64,000 bases of DNA, from NCBI GenBank assembly GCA_026315105.1, contig CM048744.1, forward strand, positions 309,821,270 through 309,885,269, read 5' to 3'. Shown one piece after another: positions 1 to 11,311 of this stretch. The notes beneath the pieces were generated by a model that saw only the letters and a program-made list of their open reading frames with translations, did no database searches and was not told where the DNA came from. Every line of letters starts with the position of its first letter. Position 1 is the stretch's first letter. Source of the DNA: Locusta migratoria (lineage: Eukaryota > Arthropoda > Insecta > Orthoptera > Acrididae). A program made the position numbers and the translations under genes.

Positions 1-597
1 CATTAGGACAAGCTCTGCTAACTGTATATTACGCCTTCCACATCGATGGCAACGGGTTCTACACAACGCTGGTGACTACTTTGAAGGACAGAAACAAGTG
101 CAAACATATAACGCTTTTGTATCGGTTGTGAATAAATCGTTGCCACTCTCTAAGTCCCAAATCTCGTAGATACGCGTTCTGACTGTGAACACGTATTATC
201 TTCAAAATCTTAAAATACTTGCACTTAGACTAGAGAATTTGGCTCCATTTTCTATTTTATATCATCCTTTATGTAATTTCGCGTGTCGGGCACCTTCTGA
301 AGAAGGCAAAATTAATTTTTGCAAAACGTGATCAAAGTTTAATAAAACCTATTTTAAGCTACAGGTTGGCTCCTAGTTTCCTATAACGTGAGGCACTAAT
401 CCAGGGTGCTGTGTCATCAGGGGCAGGAGGTGTATGTCTGTGACGTATCACTATGCCGTCAATATCCTTCGAAGCATGACTATAGATAATCTGAATGCAG
501 GAGCGCCGACTATCGAAAATCAGTGTGGGTCTCGTGGTTACATTTTCCAAGTAAACCTACAAACGTCGTACCTCAATGTTTCCGATATTTGCTTATA
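1..597. other. No gene recognised; holds one copy of a 32-nt repeat
   Basis: AT-rich DNA without a recognisable gene. Positions 491-522 match 1978-2009 at 31 of 32 bases (CTGAATGCAGGAGCGCCGAC followed by an AT-rich tail). The matching reverse-strand peptides contain SRRSCIQ in both places, but no longer coding match is visible. Confidence 0.5.
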
Positions 598-785
598 CAT
601 CTAAATCCTCATGGATACTCTGCAAATCACATTGAAGTGCATGGCAGAGTGTTCATCGAACCACTTTTATGATACTTCTCTATAGTTCCTCTCTCTCTAA
701 TAGCTCGCGGGAAAAAGGAACACCTAAACTTCCTGTTTTCGATCTTAGTTCTCTTATTGTATTATGATGGTCATGTCTGCTTATT
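598..785 (-). mobile_element. LINE 3' end fragment (CR1/Jockey-like family)
   Basis: On the minus strand this matches the last ~190 bp of the LINE family seen at 5472-6560: 'CGCGAGCTATTAGAGAG...', then a segment reading GATGAACACTCTGCCATGC. It ends near a run resembling ATGTAGATG, the usual tail of that family. Heavily 5'-truncated, so no domain remains. Confidence 0.7.
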
Positions 786-790
786 GAATT

Positions 791-2151
791 TAGCCGTATC
801 TGATTTCACTATTCTCCTTCCTGCTTAGTGTTTACAGTATTTATCATCTCATGAATAACAATAAAGAAGATAGAATAATACTTGTTCAATAGAATACAAC
901 ATTTCGTAATGCTGATTCACATGAACAAGTTAATAAAAACGTATCTTTACTTGATATAACCAGACATTTAATTTGTTTATTACTATTTTATATCTAAAAA
1001 TTCATCTACTGCGTAGTAGAAGTTGTCATTTGCAACTTGTTTTTATTCCTTTTTAAATGCTAGTAGGCTATCTGTCAGACTTTATGCCACTTGGTAAGTG
1101 ACCAATGACATTTGTGGCTACATAATTCGCCAATTTCTATGTCATAGATTAACCCTGAATAATTAAGATGAAACTCTCTCCTACTATTGTAGGTGTGCAC
1201 ATTGCTAATACTTTTAAACTGGATTAGTGATCACAAATCTGATAAGGGAAGATACATTGTGAAGCTGTAGTGAAGATCCCTAAATCCTTAAGTAAATGTC
1301 TGCACAATTATCTTGGGTGAGATCCATTAATTATTCCGATTACACCTTTTTGTGGAATGAATACTTTTTACTCAATAACGAATTACCCCAAAATATGATC
1401 CCATTTAAATCAGTGAGGGAAAATTGGCAAAGTAAGCTAATTTACTGAGATGTGTAAACAAGCCTACTGTGATTAGGTTACATTTATTATCAATAGAGTG
1501 CTGTAAACGCATTAATTCCATCACAATTCAACTATGGTAGTGGAATTGATTGGTAACGGAAAAAAAAGTAGATGTGTTAAAACCCATTATGTTCCTTCTG
1601 CTGTAAAAGATTGTCTTGTCATAGAAATGTGCTTTAAATATAAAAACAAACTTCCTACACGGGAAAAAAAGACATTGTTTCGTTTGTGGATACATTATAG
1701 TTAGTTGCGGATATTCATGTTTAAATAAATCCTGTTATGTTTTTTTTTTTCTGATGGAAATGGTAAATTCCACTCGAAAAACGCATTAAACGCCTAAATA
1801 CAACAGGTTCCGAATCTGTGGAGAAATATTATCTCATTTGGCGACGCATATATTTACGACATTACTTTATTCTTCAAGTGTTCATGAACATAAAAGGAAA
1901 TTTCGAGCTCCTTGTTTTGATGTTAACATGGCTATTTTTACTATGGTCAAGAATGTATATAGTTTACAGCGGAAAACCTGAATGCAGGAGCGCCGACTTT
2001 CGAAAATCATAGTTTCTTGCCTGAGATATGGTGGCCATGACAGTCGACGGCATGCTTTGACAGAGTTCACCACCGACGTAGTATAGAGATCTCTGGTTTT
2101 GCAGCAGTTAGCGCTGTCGGCCACTGTCGGAGTCGCAGGAGTGCTGGCCTG
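791..2151. other. No feature recognised
   Basis: AT-rich, many stops in all frames. Apart from the second copy of the 32-nt repeat (1978-2009) I see no element ends, RNA genes or domains. Confidence 0.5.
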
Positions 2152-2160
2152 GTAAGACCA

Positions 2161-3480
2161 CAACGAGCTAGAATTTCATATAGTGGCTGGCACAGGATTT
2201 ACAGCGGTAACCTGCGTAAACTCGGCCGCCATATTGGCGGTGGTCAGTACACTTGACAGGAGTCTGTCCATCGTATGTTGTTGTTGAAAGTGAAGTGCTG
2301 TATTTAGTGTACATTTTCTGTATAATATTTGCTTCTGCAATATGTCAAAAGTGTGTTCAGCATTTAAATACACAAATCAAAGCGTTAAAACGACAAATAT
2401 TTCGAGCAAGAACACCAGTTATTTTGCTTTGTTTGGTCTTTATCTGCCTATACACAAACAAAATTCCTGGCTAATGACACATAGCGTCCCCAAGACAAAA
2501 GCTTCAGATTCCCTATCTTGCTATTCCTTTGGAGTACACTCCAGAAAAAGGCTCCGTTTTCTGCCTAACGTCTGTGTGTAGCTCCTTCTGTTGCTGTTGC
2601 GGTTGATGAAAGAGTGTCTCATCTGTTGAATAATAAACATTTTTGAGTGTCTACACCTTCTTTAAAAATATTTTCATTTATTGTTGACAGTACTTGATCA
2701 AGCATGGTTACATATAATCATTGCAAAGCGCGGAAGCAATAGTAACAGCTGGAATTTTTCACTTGTTAAATGTTTGTGTTCTGCGTAGCAAATATTTATG
2801 TATATCAGAGTGGCAACAACGTAAGTTATTAATCAATGCTTTGTGGCAGCAGACCTAGGCGCATTTTTGATTGCAGTTATCTGTTGTTATTTTCGTCTTT
2901 GTACTCAAATTTCGTCTACAAAACTTCACAACCAAACCCTATAACAGCAATTTTACGAGTATGTGGACTTAATACGTTTAATATGCACCAGATAAATGTC
3001 TCTTAGACTCTATGAAAGCAGTTGTTACAACCTATTATCAACAGATGCAAATCCGTGATCATGATTGTTCGTCATAACAATTACTGTTCACTATATAAGT
3101 TTTGCAGCACTTTTAGACTATTAACTTGCATTACATTAACACAAATATTTTCAAAGCAGCACTTTCGTTGTTGGATCAAACCGCAGCCAACTGTTATACT
3201 TCGAACTGGAAGTGTATTACTGACAGATTCATTACCGCATTTTAAGAAAATACACTATCTGGCTCATCAATTCCCAGGTTTGATAAAGTCTGGACACACC
3301 AATGGATCTTCATGCACATCTGTACTCAATAGTCAGTCTTCATTTAAAACGTAAAACGGTGTAAAAAGGTAGAATTCTCTAGTGGGTGTGGCATACCAGC
3401 TGTCAGCCGATATCTCAAATAATATGGCGGACGCCAGTTCAATTTACCTCAAACATGAAACATGAAATTCTAGCTCGTTG
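2161..3480. mobile_element. P-like inverted-repeat element, copy 1
   Basis: Ends are inverted repeats: CAACGAGCTAGAATTTCAT at 2161 and its reverse complement ending at 3480. The element is flanked by TAAGACCA on both sides (2153-2160 and 3481-3488), an 8-bp target duplication. It is colinear with 46761-48954 over nearly its whole length and with the start of 60641-61010. At 2342 a short frame begins MSKVCSAFKYTNQ, which resembles the start of a THAP zinc finger (C-x4-C, second Cys lost here); the aligned frame in copy 2 reads PFKCTN at that point. A THAP domain with an 8-bp duplication suggests the P superfamily. That is inference: no transposase core is present, so this is a non-autonomous or gutted element. 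Confidence 0.75.
2342..2581 (+). pseudogene. Possible THAP-like N-terminal relic inside P-like element
   Basis: A 79-residue open frame starting MSKVCSAFKYTNQSVK. Typical THAP domains start with M-P-K-x-C then a second cysteine 3-5 residues later; here the first Cys is present and the second is Tyr. In the paralogous element at 46761 the aligned frame starts MPGESSPFKCTN, keeping the second Cys and losing the first, so an intact C-x4-C can be inferred in the ancestor. Downstream conservation is limited to a short stretch (SSKN..FALFGL) before the frames part. No C-x2-H of a complete THAP finger is visible. Could also be a chance open frame kept by nucleotide homology. Confidence 0.3.
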
Positions 3481-3489
3481 TAAGACCAC

Positions 3490-4475
3490 CACTCCTCATG
3501 CTGCCTGACTCCACTGAATGAGGCACTGCTGGGCATGAAGCCGCTGCCACACATTGTTTGAACGCGGTATCGGAAAATTAAGAGAGGCAGTTATTGAAGG
3601 CACTGATTTCCTGGCGTCGGGAGACAGTTCTGGTATCCAACACCACCTACACATCGAAATTTTCCGAGGCGTAATCGATTCGTCAGTTCAAGCAGACTAT
3701 CCTGCACCAAAAACATTTATTATGGACTGCTACAGACACAGCACGGCTCAATATGCCTGCAGATAACTTGCATCAAATTTTTGAGTCCATAATTACTGTT
3801 CATCCGCCAGGTAAAAGAACACTTACTACGATATGTGTATTTTCTTTTTTAATTTTCAGCTTAGAACGCGTTTTTAAGACGTTATTCATTCCATTCGACT
3901 GTTTTCCCATTAGTCATACTGTCTAATTACAATACTATAGTCAAATCGCAAATATTTTATTTCTTCTGTCAGAACCATTGATCACTGGATGTTGGTTGAA
4001 CCACAGTCTAACATATAAAGTCACGACACTTGCACTGATTTTTGTTACACGCTACGACAGCAGCGCTCCAAGCGGCTGGCGAGGTACAATTCTGAATACT
4101 ATATCAGATGATTGTGAATAGTGTTAAATTGATTTTAACATACTTTTTTTACTACGGGAAAGGTATGTAGCGCCATAAAAAAAGGTAATAGCCAGAAAAT
4201 AACTCCACAATTGTCTTTATGGGATCTTCTACGAACCACTGGAGGGTAAGAAACGGTACTTTGCACTACAGTTTACTTACGATTATCTTGAAATGTACGA
4301 CTTTTGAATCAAGAATTCCAGTTTCTATTAAGAGCAGAACTCCCTAATAAACAAGAGAAGACCCAACCATCTACAGAAAGGCGTCGGTTTTCTATTCAGA
4401 AAAGTCAGGATTTATTCACTACAATTTCAGCCAAATCAGTGTGTTGAACATAACAAAGTTATATGGAATGCATTA
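3490..4475. other. No feature recognised
   Basis: A mixed-composition stretch near 3500-3770, then AT-rich DNA. A 70-codon open frame at 3554-3766 has no domain that I recognise. Confidence 0.45.
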
Positions 4476-4479
4476 CCCA

Positions 4480-5125
4480 CATTATTAAATGTACCACATC
4501 AGTCACTACAGCTGTAGCTCAAGGGAAGTCCCCCCAAACGTGACATTAAACCATCGAAAGAAAAAACACAGATTTCCAACAAATCAGAAACCAGTTCCAC
4601 AATTGTTACTACATCTGAACCACACACGCCAAGAATATTCAAGACATTTGTTTTATAATCAAAAGTAATTATTATACGCAAAAGTAACAAAGACGAGTGA
4701 AGTGTAAAAATGTTCGAATCATTAAACTACATATCGAATTTTTACACGTTAAAGAAAGTTCGTTCCTTATAGGAACAGAGCTCAACAGGAATTAATGTTT
4801 CTCGTTTTATATTCTCTCAGTTTCAGCGGAGTAGGCTACAAAATATACACATATTTGCATTTCCTCATGAAGAAGTTTTTGTTTATATCACTGAATCAGG
4901 AAATTTCGGCTGTTTTTATATTTATTTCACGATTATTTATGTCTCTAGATATTTTACTAATATTTAAAACGCGAAAATTGCAGAAACTATTTGCTTAATT
5001 ATGTAGAAAATTAATTGCAAACAAACATTTCTCTTACGGTACCTCCCCCACCATTAGGAGCGGTAGTGTTGTTGCAACTGTCAATTGGTAACCACTTTCA
5101 CAGCAGCGAGTGTCGCGACTGTGTA
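4480..5125 (-). repeat. Unnamed interspersed repeat X, copy A
   Basis: Read on the minus strand, it starts in CGCGACACTCGCTGCTG (about 5110) and runs through GACAGTTGCAACAACACTA, TTCAGTGATATAAACAA and TTACTTTTGATTATAAAAC. The same blocks occur in the same order at 24324-24890 (+) and partly at 16728-17060 (+). No terminal repeats or coding capacity were found. Confidence 0.65.
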
Positions 5126-5471
5126 TCTTATTGACATATGTCTGTGAGTTGTATGATCAGAGATCAGAGTTATAGTTCCAGGTTGTATAGAGATCACTGG
5201 CCAGAACTCTTGGTTTTGTTTACTTTTTGCGTGGTGGAGAGATTGAATACCACGAGGGAGAGGTTACATGGCTGTCTCACTCCCTTTTCATCTAGGTTTT
5301 CTCATTTGTGCCCTCTACCTTGTAACTTCACTTTGATTTATGAAAATAACTTTCCCCTCCTGAAAGTGCTATAAACATGGTTATGCAATTCATCAGTTTA
5401 CTGTTCGAGATTTGTCATACAGTCAACAGAGATAGAAGAAAATCTTTAGTTAGTGCCTAAAAACACGTCAC

Positions 5472-6560
5472 AGACGCTCCCTCGCCTGCTTCATCTACAT
5501 CTACATAAATACTCTGTAAGTCACAACGAAGTGCATGGCAGAGGGTTCATCGACCCATATTATGATGTTTCTCTACAGTTCCATTTTCTAATAGCTCGCG
5601 GAATAAAGGAGCACCTAAATCTTTCCGTTTTCGATCTGATTTGCCTTATTTTATTTTGATGATCATGTCTTCCTCTTTGTGGGTGGATGCTAACGAAATT
5701 TGTTCGCATTCGAAAGAGAAAGTTGGTGAAATAAATTTTGCATATAGATCTCATCGAAAAAAGGGGAACACCTTTCTTTTAATGAATTCCACCTTACCTC
5801 TTGTATCATTTCCGTGACACTCTTTCCCCTATATCGCGATAATACAAAGGAGCTGCTCTTATCTGTACTTTCTCTAACTCGTCCGTCAATCCCACTTGGT
5901 GGAGATCCCACCATGCGCAACAATACTCCAAAATAGGACGCACAAGTGTGGTGCAGGCAATTTATTTAGTACAGTTGTTGCATCTTCTGTTCTGCCAACG
6001 AAATGTAGTCTTTGGTTCGCATTCCCTACAATATTTTATGTGTGTTGTTTCCAATTTAAGTTGCTCGTAATTGTTACTCCCAGGTATTTAGTTGAATTTG
6101 TGGCGTGTAGTTTTGACTGATTTATTGTGTAAATGAAATTTAACGGACTTCTTTTAGTGGTCATATGGGTGACTTCGCATTTCTCATTATTAAGGGTCAA
6201 TTGCCTTTTTCTGCACCATGCTGATATCTAAATCATTTTGCAGTTGCTTTTAATCTTCTGGTGACTTTACTAACCGATAAGTGACAGCATCATTCGCGAA
6301 CAGTCTTACGGAGCTACTCAGATTTATCTCCTAAATCGTTTATAAAAACATTGAACTGTAGGGGCCCTATAACACTTCCCTGGGGAAAGCCAGATATCTC
6401 TTCAATTTTACTCGATGACTTTCCGTCAATTACAACGTACTGTGTCCTTCCTGACAGGAAATCAGGAATGCAGTGGCACAATTGTGGCGATATCCTAAGG
6501 TATTATTTCCACTTTAATGACCTTATCGAATAAACCTTCGTGATTTTAAACGGGTTTCTA
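5472..6560 (-). mobile_element. CR1/Jockey-like LINE, 3' half
   Basis: Minus-strand non-LTR retrotransposon truncated at its 5' end. Conceptual translation with several frame changes gives, in order, ISGFPQGSVIGP, FINDLGDKS, LFANDAVTYRLVKS (the polymerase catalytic box, normally FADD), ILEYCCAWWD and the C-terminal tail ending in RAIRKWN. It ends near 5472-5500 in the TAGATGTAGATG-like tail. The same 3' end recurs at 598-785 (-), 29490-29925 (+), 61183-61445 (+) and 63156-63230 (+). The clade is uncertain between CR1 and Jockey. Confidence 0.85.
5500..6540 (-). pseudogene. LINE reverse transcriptase, decayed
   Basis: Reverse-transcriptase relic that would have copied the element's RNA at a nicked chromosomal target. 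The palm motif reads LFANDAVTY instead of the active F-x-D-D, so a catalytic aspartate is lost (D to N). GFPQGSVIGP stands for the usual SGVPQGSVLGP. Many stops and frame changes break the gene; the longest open pieces are 60-77 codons (6351-6533, 5690-5923, 5560-5754). The N-terminal endonuclease and the first half of RT are missing. Family assignment rests on the order of these motifs and on the matching 28823-29925 fragment. Confidence 0.8.
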
Positions 6561-7222
6561 AAAAGCTAAAACAGATCTAGTTAGTGCTGACTATTGACGG
6601 TTGGGCAGTAGGCATGGGAGGGGGCGGTTATGAAAGTTTGTATACTGTTCTGAAGAGCGATGTCCGTTATCATGTAGATTTTGGTCTGTTAATACAGTTT
6701 CTCGTTCTTATCATGTAATAAACAAAACAATAGCTAACATCCGATATCTCATTACCAACAGCGAAATTATCAGTTCAGTAAGAAGCTTCAAGGCAATGCA
6801 GATAAATTATTTCTCCGTGTACTTATTCTTTGCTGAGCTCTTCTTAAATTTTGCTTCTCTGTGTTATTCCATTACATTAGTAATTCTCTGTGAGTTTAAA
6901 GAACTTCTACGTAAAGAGAATATTTTTAATAATATTCCGAACGTGACATTTAGAATCGCGCATAATGGTGAGTTGTTTCTTTTGTTTTCTTTTTTCCTCT
7001 TACGGATACGACTCGAACAACATGGACAGGGAGAATAATGCACAAGCCGTAGCAAAGTGAAGGAAGAGCCTACTTTTGAGAGGATATGAATTTTTGAATA
7101 CGCTAAAAAATCTCTCTGTTTCTCATCTGCTAAGAATTAAGCCTTATTCATGTCAGCAAAATATGAAGTTGTGTTAACGACCAAACGTCTCTCCAGTTAC
7201 AAAATCGAGATCCTCTCTTATC
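6561..7222. other. No feature recognised
   Basis: AT-rich DNA with open frames of up to about 80 codons that lack domains. Nothing structural seen. Confidence 0.45.
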
Positions 7223-7230
7223 TCTTAAAG

Positions 7231-7530
7231 GGTAAAATTTTTCGACGCTTCTCGCCGGGCTCCAGTGCTTATGTAGAATTGTGTTAATATTTTTCACGAG
7301 CTACAAGAGTAAATGTTATTGCTGCTCGTTTCAGTCGCAGCAAAATTAATACTGCACCTTCTTTATGGTTGACAGGTTCTTTTTTGTACCCTTGTCCGTT
7401 CAGAAGAAAATAATTTTCGTTTTAATTGAAGTTGTCACGAAAAAACATTATTGGTCATTGAGTTGCCTTCATTACCATTGTTGCCAACATAACCACTGCA
7501 GCCCGGCGAGAAGCGTCGTACAATTTAACC
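7231..7530. mobile_element. Merlin-related MITE 1 (300 bp)
   Basis: Terminal inverted repeats about 40 bp long: GGTAAAATTTTTCGACGCTT at the left, GGTTAAATTGTACGACGCTT as the reverse complement of the right. Flanks TCTTAAAG (7223-7230) and TCTTAAAA (7531-7538) look like an 8-bp target duplication. The inner block TATGGTTGACAGGTTCT also occurs at 9260-9277 inside the Merlin transposon and near 11680 and 13410. The terminal motif is close to the Merlin ends (CGGTAAAACTTTACATTCC), so a Merlin-mobilised MITE is likely. Confidence 0.75.
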
Positions 7531-7538
7531 TCTTAAAA

Positions 7539-7887
7539 GATATAGCTTTATATGAGCTTTATATCAAATTACCCCCCGGAACTTAAGCTGACATAGAAAA
7601 AAACTATTTTAAAGAGTTTTTAAACATCATGATTGTTAGAATCAATATGAAATATGTGTTAGGTACTTAACGTTACGTATGTAACTCGGCTCGGTGGCAA
7701 ATTGACTAAGTGAATTCAAACGTTCACGTTTCTCGGTCAGTCCAAGTATTTTATTTGCCAAATCACTTTTTTCACTTCTGCCAATATTGTTGTGAAAAAT
7801 GCAGGAGTTGCATCGTGGTTCGGAATCCACGTTTAATTATAGGTCCATTTGTAACTCATTTCCCATTATGAGCAACAGATCACATAA
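7539..7887. other. No feature recognised
   Basis: Short AT-rich spacer between the MITE and the Merlin transposon. Confidence 0.4.
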
Positions 7888-8420
7888 ACTGCAAGCGGTA
7901 AAACTTTACATTCCGGGCCGCCGCGCAGTATCGAATGTTCAGATGTTGGCAGCGGCCACTGCCAACCAATCGTAGCACAGACGGTGACAGCGAATCAGAT
8001 ATCGCATAATATATGTGTTGCTTTGACGATAAATGATATTGATAGTAAAGTAATGTCAAACACGCACATCAAGACGAGATGAAATATTGCCTATTCTAAT
8101 GTACGAAAAACGTAGTAATAATTATGACGTAAGTGAAAAAACACTGAGAAGAAAGCACTGAAATATTACGCAATTTATAATGAACACCACACCATAAATT
8201 CATCAGTAACTGCAAATGATACATGTTAAACACTGTTATAATTAGTATCACGAAATAAGAATCGTATTTTATGTTAGCGTTATGATCGTTGTTTAGATCT
8301 TCCTGACTTTGGCCGTAACACATTATGATCACAACATGTGAAAAAAAGGTGTTAACATCACGTTTCAATTACTTTATTTTTAAAATGAATAACACTATTC
8401 GAATGCGGAACATCGCTAAC

Positions 8421-8795
8421 TCAAGAATTACGTTTCTGTACATGGACAGGTTTCTTGTTTAAATTCAGTACTGTCCTGTAACGCAAATCGAAATAAGTGT
8501 GTGTGTCTCTTAAATGATATGAATGATGATAATTTTTCCAATGCCTTTGGACACGCTCATAGTGCAACTTATTGAAATTGTCATTCAACTCTCTCAAAGG
8601 AAGCCATATGTTGTAACACTCAACGTTATGTCCATACAAAAAATCGGCAAAAGTCTTACAATCACCATAATTAAAATCACTTGTGAACACTATCTTGACA
8701 AGGTAGTATGGCCAAAAAACAGCTTTCGGTGGAAAAAGAGACTGCAATGACAACCAAGAAACATTCTTCGTTATTATCTTTCGCTGAATATCCAT
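8421..8795 (-). CDS. Hypothetical 124-residue frame inside the Merlin element
   Basis: Open frame on the same strand as the transposase, downstream of it, between the nested SINE and the left terminal repeat. No family recognised. It is rich in aromatic, His and Tyr residues, with no obvious signal peptide. An overlapping frame (8677-8865) begins with a hydrophobic stretch (MHTCFIALFICLGIAS) that looks like a signal sequence, but the two are in different frames. Merlin elements normally carry one gene, so an accessory gene would be unusual. A chance frame of this length is quite possible in 64 kb. Confidence 0.2.
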   Translation of the reverse strand: MDIQRKIITKNVSWLSLQSLFPPKAVFWPYYLVKIVFTSDFNYGDCKTFADFLYGHNVECYNIWLPLRELNDNFNKLHYERVQRHWKNYHHSYHLRDTHTYFDLRYRTVLNLNKKPVHVQKRNS

Positions 8796-8994
8796 TCATT
8801 ATGAAATTTTTACTGTAACTTGCAATCCCTAAGCAGATAAACAGCGCAATGAAACATGTATGCAAAACATCACTATATAAATCAGTACAATTTCTTTGAG
8901 AATGGAAAGTACTACCACATTGCGAATGACAACCTACGTAAATATAAATTGAGGTAATAAATAATTAATTTTTTGCACTGACCATCAAGTGTGT

Positions 8995-8997
<3 letters not shown>

Positions 8998-9063
<66 letters not shown>

Positions 9064-9226
9064 AACTACGGGGTCATTAGTCCCTAAACTTCCAAACTAC
9101 TTACGAACTACCTTATACAAAGAACGGCACAAATATCCATGCCCGAGGGGGGATTCGAACCCCCGACCGTAGTGGCCGTGCAGACCGTGACTGGAGCGCC
9201 TTAGTCCCCGCGGCCACCGCGGCCGG
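8998..9226 (-). mobile_element. tRNA-headed SINE nested in Merlin
   Basis: On the minus strand: head GCCGGCCGCGGTGGCCGCGG, polymerase III B box GGGGTTCGAATCC, body ATGGATATTTGTGCCGT, then a ~60-nt A tail (T run 8998-9059). GACCATCAAGT before the tail and GACCAAGTC after the head may be a decayed target duplication. It inserted after the Merlin element was in place. Confidence 0.9.
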
Positions 9227-9429
9227 CGACCAAGTCAGTTATTAATGCTGTTCCTGCTCTATGGTTGACAGGTTCTCGATGTACCCTTGGCCGCTCAGTA
9301 AATTGACTGTAAATGTCAGTGGCAAAAGTTCATAACAAATATTTGGCGTTAATATGAAAACAATTACTTGAGAAGGAGCACATTGAAGTCAACAAGTACA
9401 AGACCAAAAGAAATAATTAACACGAAACT

Positions 9430-10284
9430 TTATTGAGGACTATATATCCTTGTAACAGCAGACATAAACTCTGAACATGTCTTAGGCGTCGAATGTCTTC
9501 TTCTACACATGTACTCCATCAGATAGGATCAAACATATTCTTGCACTTATTGGGACCACGAAAAGACCGCTTAATAGCGGACCATGTGCCCTCTATGGAG
9601 TTAGTGTGAGCTCCAGTCTCCGTATCTTTAAAATGTATTCTGTGATTGACGGTAAAATAACGAAAACCTTCATCTTTCAAACAACCAAACGACTTAAAAC
9701 AGTCGGAAATGGTAGTTGTGCCGGGAAATACATATTTTCGCAGCACTCTGAGGACTGCTTTTGTACTTTTCGGAACAGCTTCCATAAAACATTTATTTGT
9801 CCCCCTCTCCAACCCTCCGAAAACCCATTTCCCAACAACTTTCTTCCCCCTATGGAATTTTCTTTTTGCAAACAAACATTCGTCAATTTCGACGACTTTT
9901 CCGTTGCCACCAAGAACATCACCATTCCTTAACACAGTCTAATACACAAACTTCACGGCAAAAATTCCGCCTGTCATCCACAGTTCTTGATGACATCTCC
10001 AGTTCTGAAGAAATAAAATGATCCCTGCACTCTTTCACCCACAGAAAAGTCAACTTCAAAATAACCGCAATACTTAATTTACTTCCAGCAAACCATCTTT
10101 TGTTTCTAATACTTTGACGAAATAAGTGTCCATCTCGTCTACAAATCCAACGAAATCCATCTCGCACATCCTTCCTTGCACATAATTTCATATTGGAAGC
10201 ACAGTATTTGCAAGAAACGGACTGTGCAATTAATCCGTATCGTAACACCCAATCAACAATTTCACCCTATAAATAAAACCAACC

Positions 10285-10348
<64 letters not shown>

Positions 10349-10470
10349 AATCACGAAAACTCATAACTTTATCTTATGTTAAACCCCCAAAAATATGCGA
10401 AACAAAGAAATATTTGTACCTTTGACTCCATCAACACGAGGTCAGCATATTTCATTGCTTTTCCTTCCAT
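9430..10470 (-). pseudogene. Merlin transposase (ISXO2/IS1595-type DDE), frameshifted
   Basis: Cut-and-paste transposase acting on the element's terminal repeats. A likely first exon (10470-10420, MEGKAMKYADLVLMESK) ends AAG|GTACAA; exon 2 starts at 10266 after TTTATTTATAG with GEIVDWVLRYGLIAQ, giving a 153-nt intron that contains the 10286-10346 homopolymer. Next come a zinc-ribbon-like CKYCASNMKL and WICRRDGH, then the catalytic core: VEIDE (9879-9893), TTISDCF (~9703) and HTNSIEGTW (~9590), supplying the three acidic residues. The C-terminal YLMEYMCRRRH continues in another frame to a TAA at 9430-9432 that overlaps AATAAA. Frameshifts near 9930 and 9522 break it. The summed length of about 290 residues suits the family. 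Confidence 0.88.
10286..10346. repeat. Poly(A)/poly(T) tract, ~60 nt
   Basis: Uninterrupted A run on the + strand. It lies in the predicted intron of the Merlin transposase, where it would read as a T tract upstream of the acceptor. No SINE body adjoins it. Confidence 0.95.
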
Positions 10471-10680
10471 ATTCAGAAACGTAAACATTCCCGTATGAAT
10501 CAAAAATAAAACTCAATACGAAGGGAATACATTCGAATAATGCGCCAGTATAAAAGAACCAATTTCATTGGCTGCCGTATACTACCGCCTGATTGGCTGG
10601 TCAGATGACGTCACCTTAGCCAACATCTAAACATTCGATACTGCGCGGCGGCCCGGATAGCAAAGTTACGCGACTGCAAG

Positions 10681-11105
10681 CTATTAATAAACGTAAACAA
10701 TACACTGCTAACACAAACAGCATAGGTCAGAGGAAGGCACCACTCTGGAGCAAGCCTAGTAAACCATTGCTGTCTTCAAAGCAATCTTCGGATTTGTGAC
10801 TGCTTTACGTTTTATTTCTTTGTTAATAATATAACAGTGATATCTGAAGTAAATAAAGGTGTCCCTTCAAGAAAAGATAAATGTATATAAATATCATCGG
10901 ATTTCATAGTTATGTCACACGATTCACATGATATAACTACATTTTGACGTAAACTTGAGTTTTGTTTTTACATTTCTGCCTAACAACATGCTCGAAATTT
11001 TGACATGTTTGTAGAAAAGAACAAAGTAGTTTTGACAAGAAATGGTAATTTAAAATATATGTCTGAGTAAATTATAATTACTGTAACGGTGGAGTAGTTT
11101 GCTAC
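10681..11105. other. No feature recognised
   Basis: AT-rich spacer between the Merlin element and the next Merlin-like terminal repeat. Confidence 0.4.
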
Positions 11106-11311
11106 GGTTAAATTTTTCTTGCCGTCGTGGTGGCCTCGCGTGATAATGTTGGCAATCATTATTTTTTTCAATATTTCGGTCTTATCTGGGAAATGTGTTC
11201 GTGTAGTGCATGTTGTGTCAACATGTCGTTGGTGAAAGTGCCTAAATCACGCACTACCAATGAATGTATGTGGAGGTGTAGAAAAGATAATGGACATCCA
11301 ACAGATGCGGC
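11106..11311 (+). mobile_element. 5' end of a second Merlin-like element
   Basis: Begins with the terminal motif GGTTAAATTTTTCTTGCCGT, shared with the nearby MITEs, and runs into an open frame that resembles the Merlin transposase N terminus. It stops where a MITE carrying a SINE begins (~11309). The right part is not in the window. Confidence 0.6.

Larger units (their letters stand above)
7896..10672 (-). mobile_element. Merlin DNA transposon, nearly complete
   Basis: The two ends are inverted repeats with an identical core of at least 20 bp (CCGGGCCGCCGCGCAGTATC) about 20 bp inside each terminus; similarity continues to GATGTTGGC. An 8-bp target duplication ACTGCAAG flanks the element exactly (7888-7895, 10673-10680). 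Length is 2777 bp including a nested SINE and two homopolymer tracts. It carries a minus-strand transposase of the ISXO2/IS1595 DDE type, which defines Merlin (eukaryotic relative of IS1016). Intact ends, decayed gene: it could be mobilised only in trans. Confidence 0.9.

Noticed and set aside
3022..3354. 110-codon open frame inside P-like element copy 1
   Set aside because: The aligned region of copy 2 (48510-48780) does not keep the frame, so it is not a conserved protein.
9130..9226. tRNA gene candidate (also at 11330, 16170, 24240, 31390, 37740, 38110, 42430, 43490, 58160)
   Set aside because: A and B boxes belong to SINE heads: a SINE body and target duplications follow, and the cloverleafs are imperfect.
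9606..9932. 108-codon plus-strand frame
   Set aside because: Antisense to the Merlin transposase core, which carries the conserved DDE motifs.
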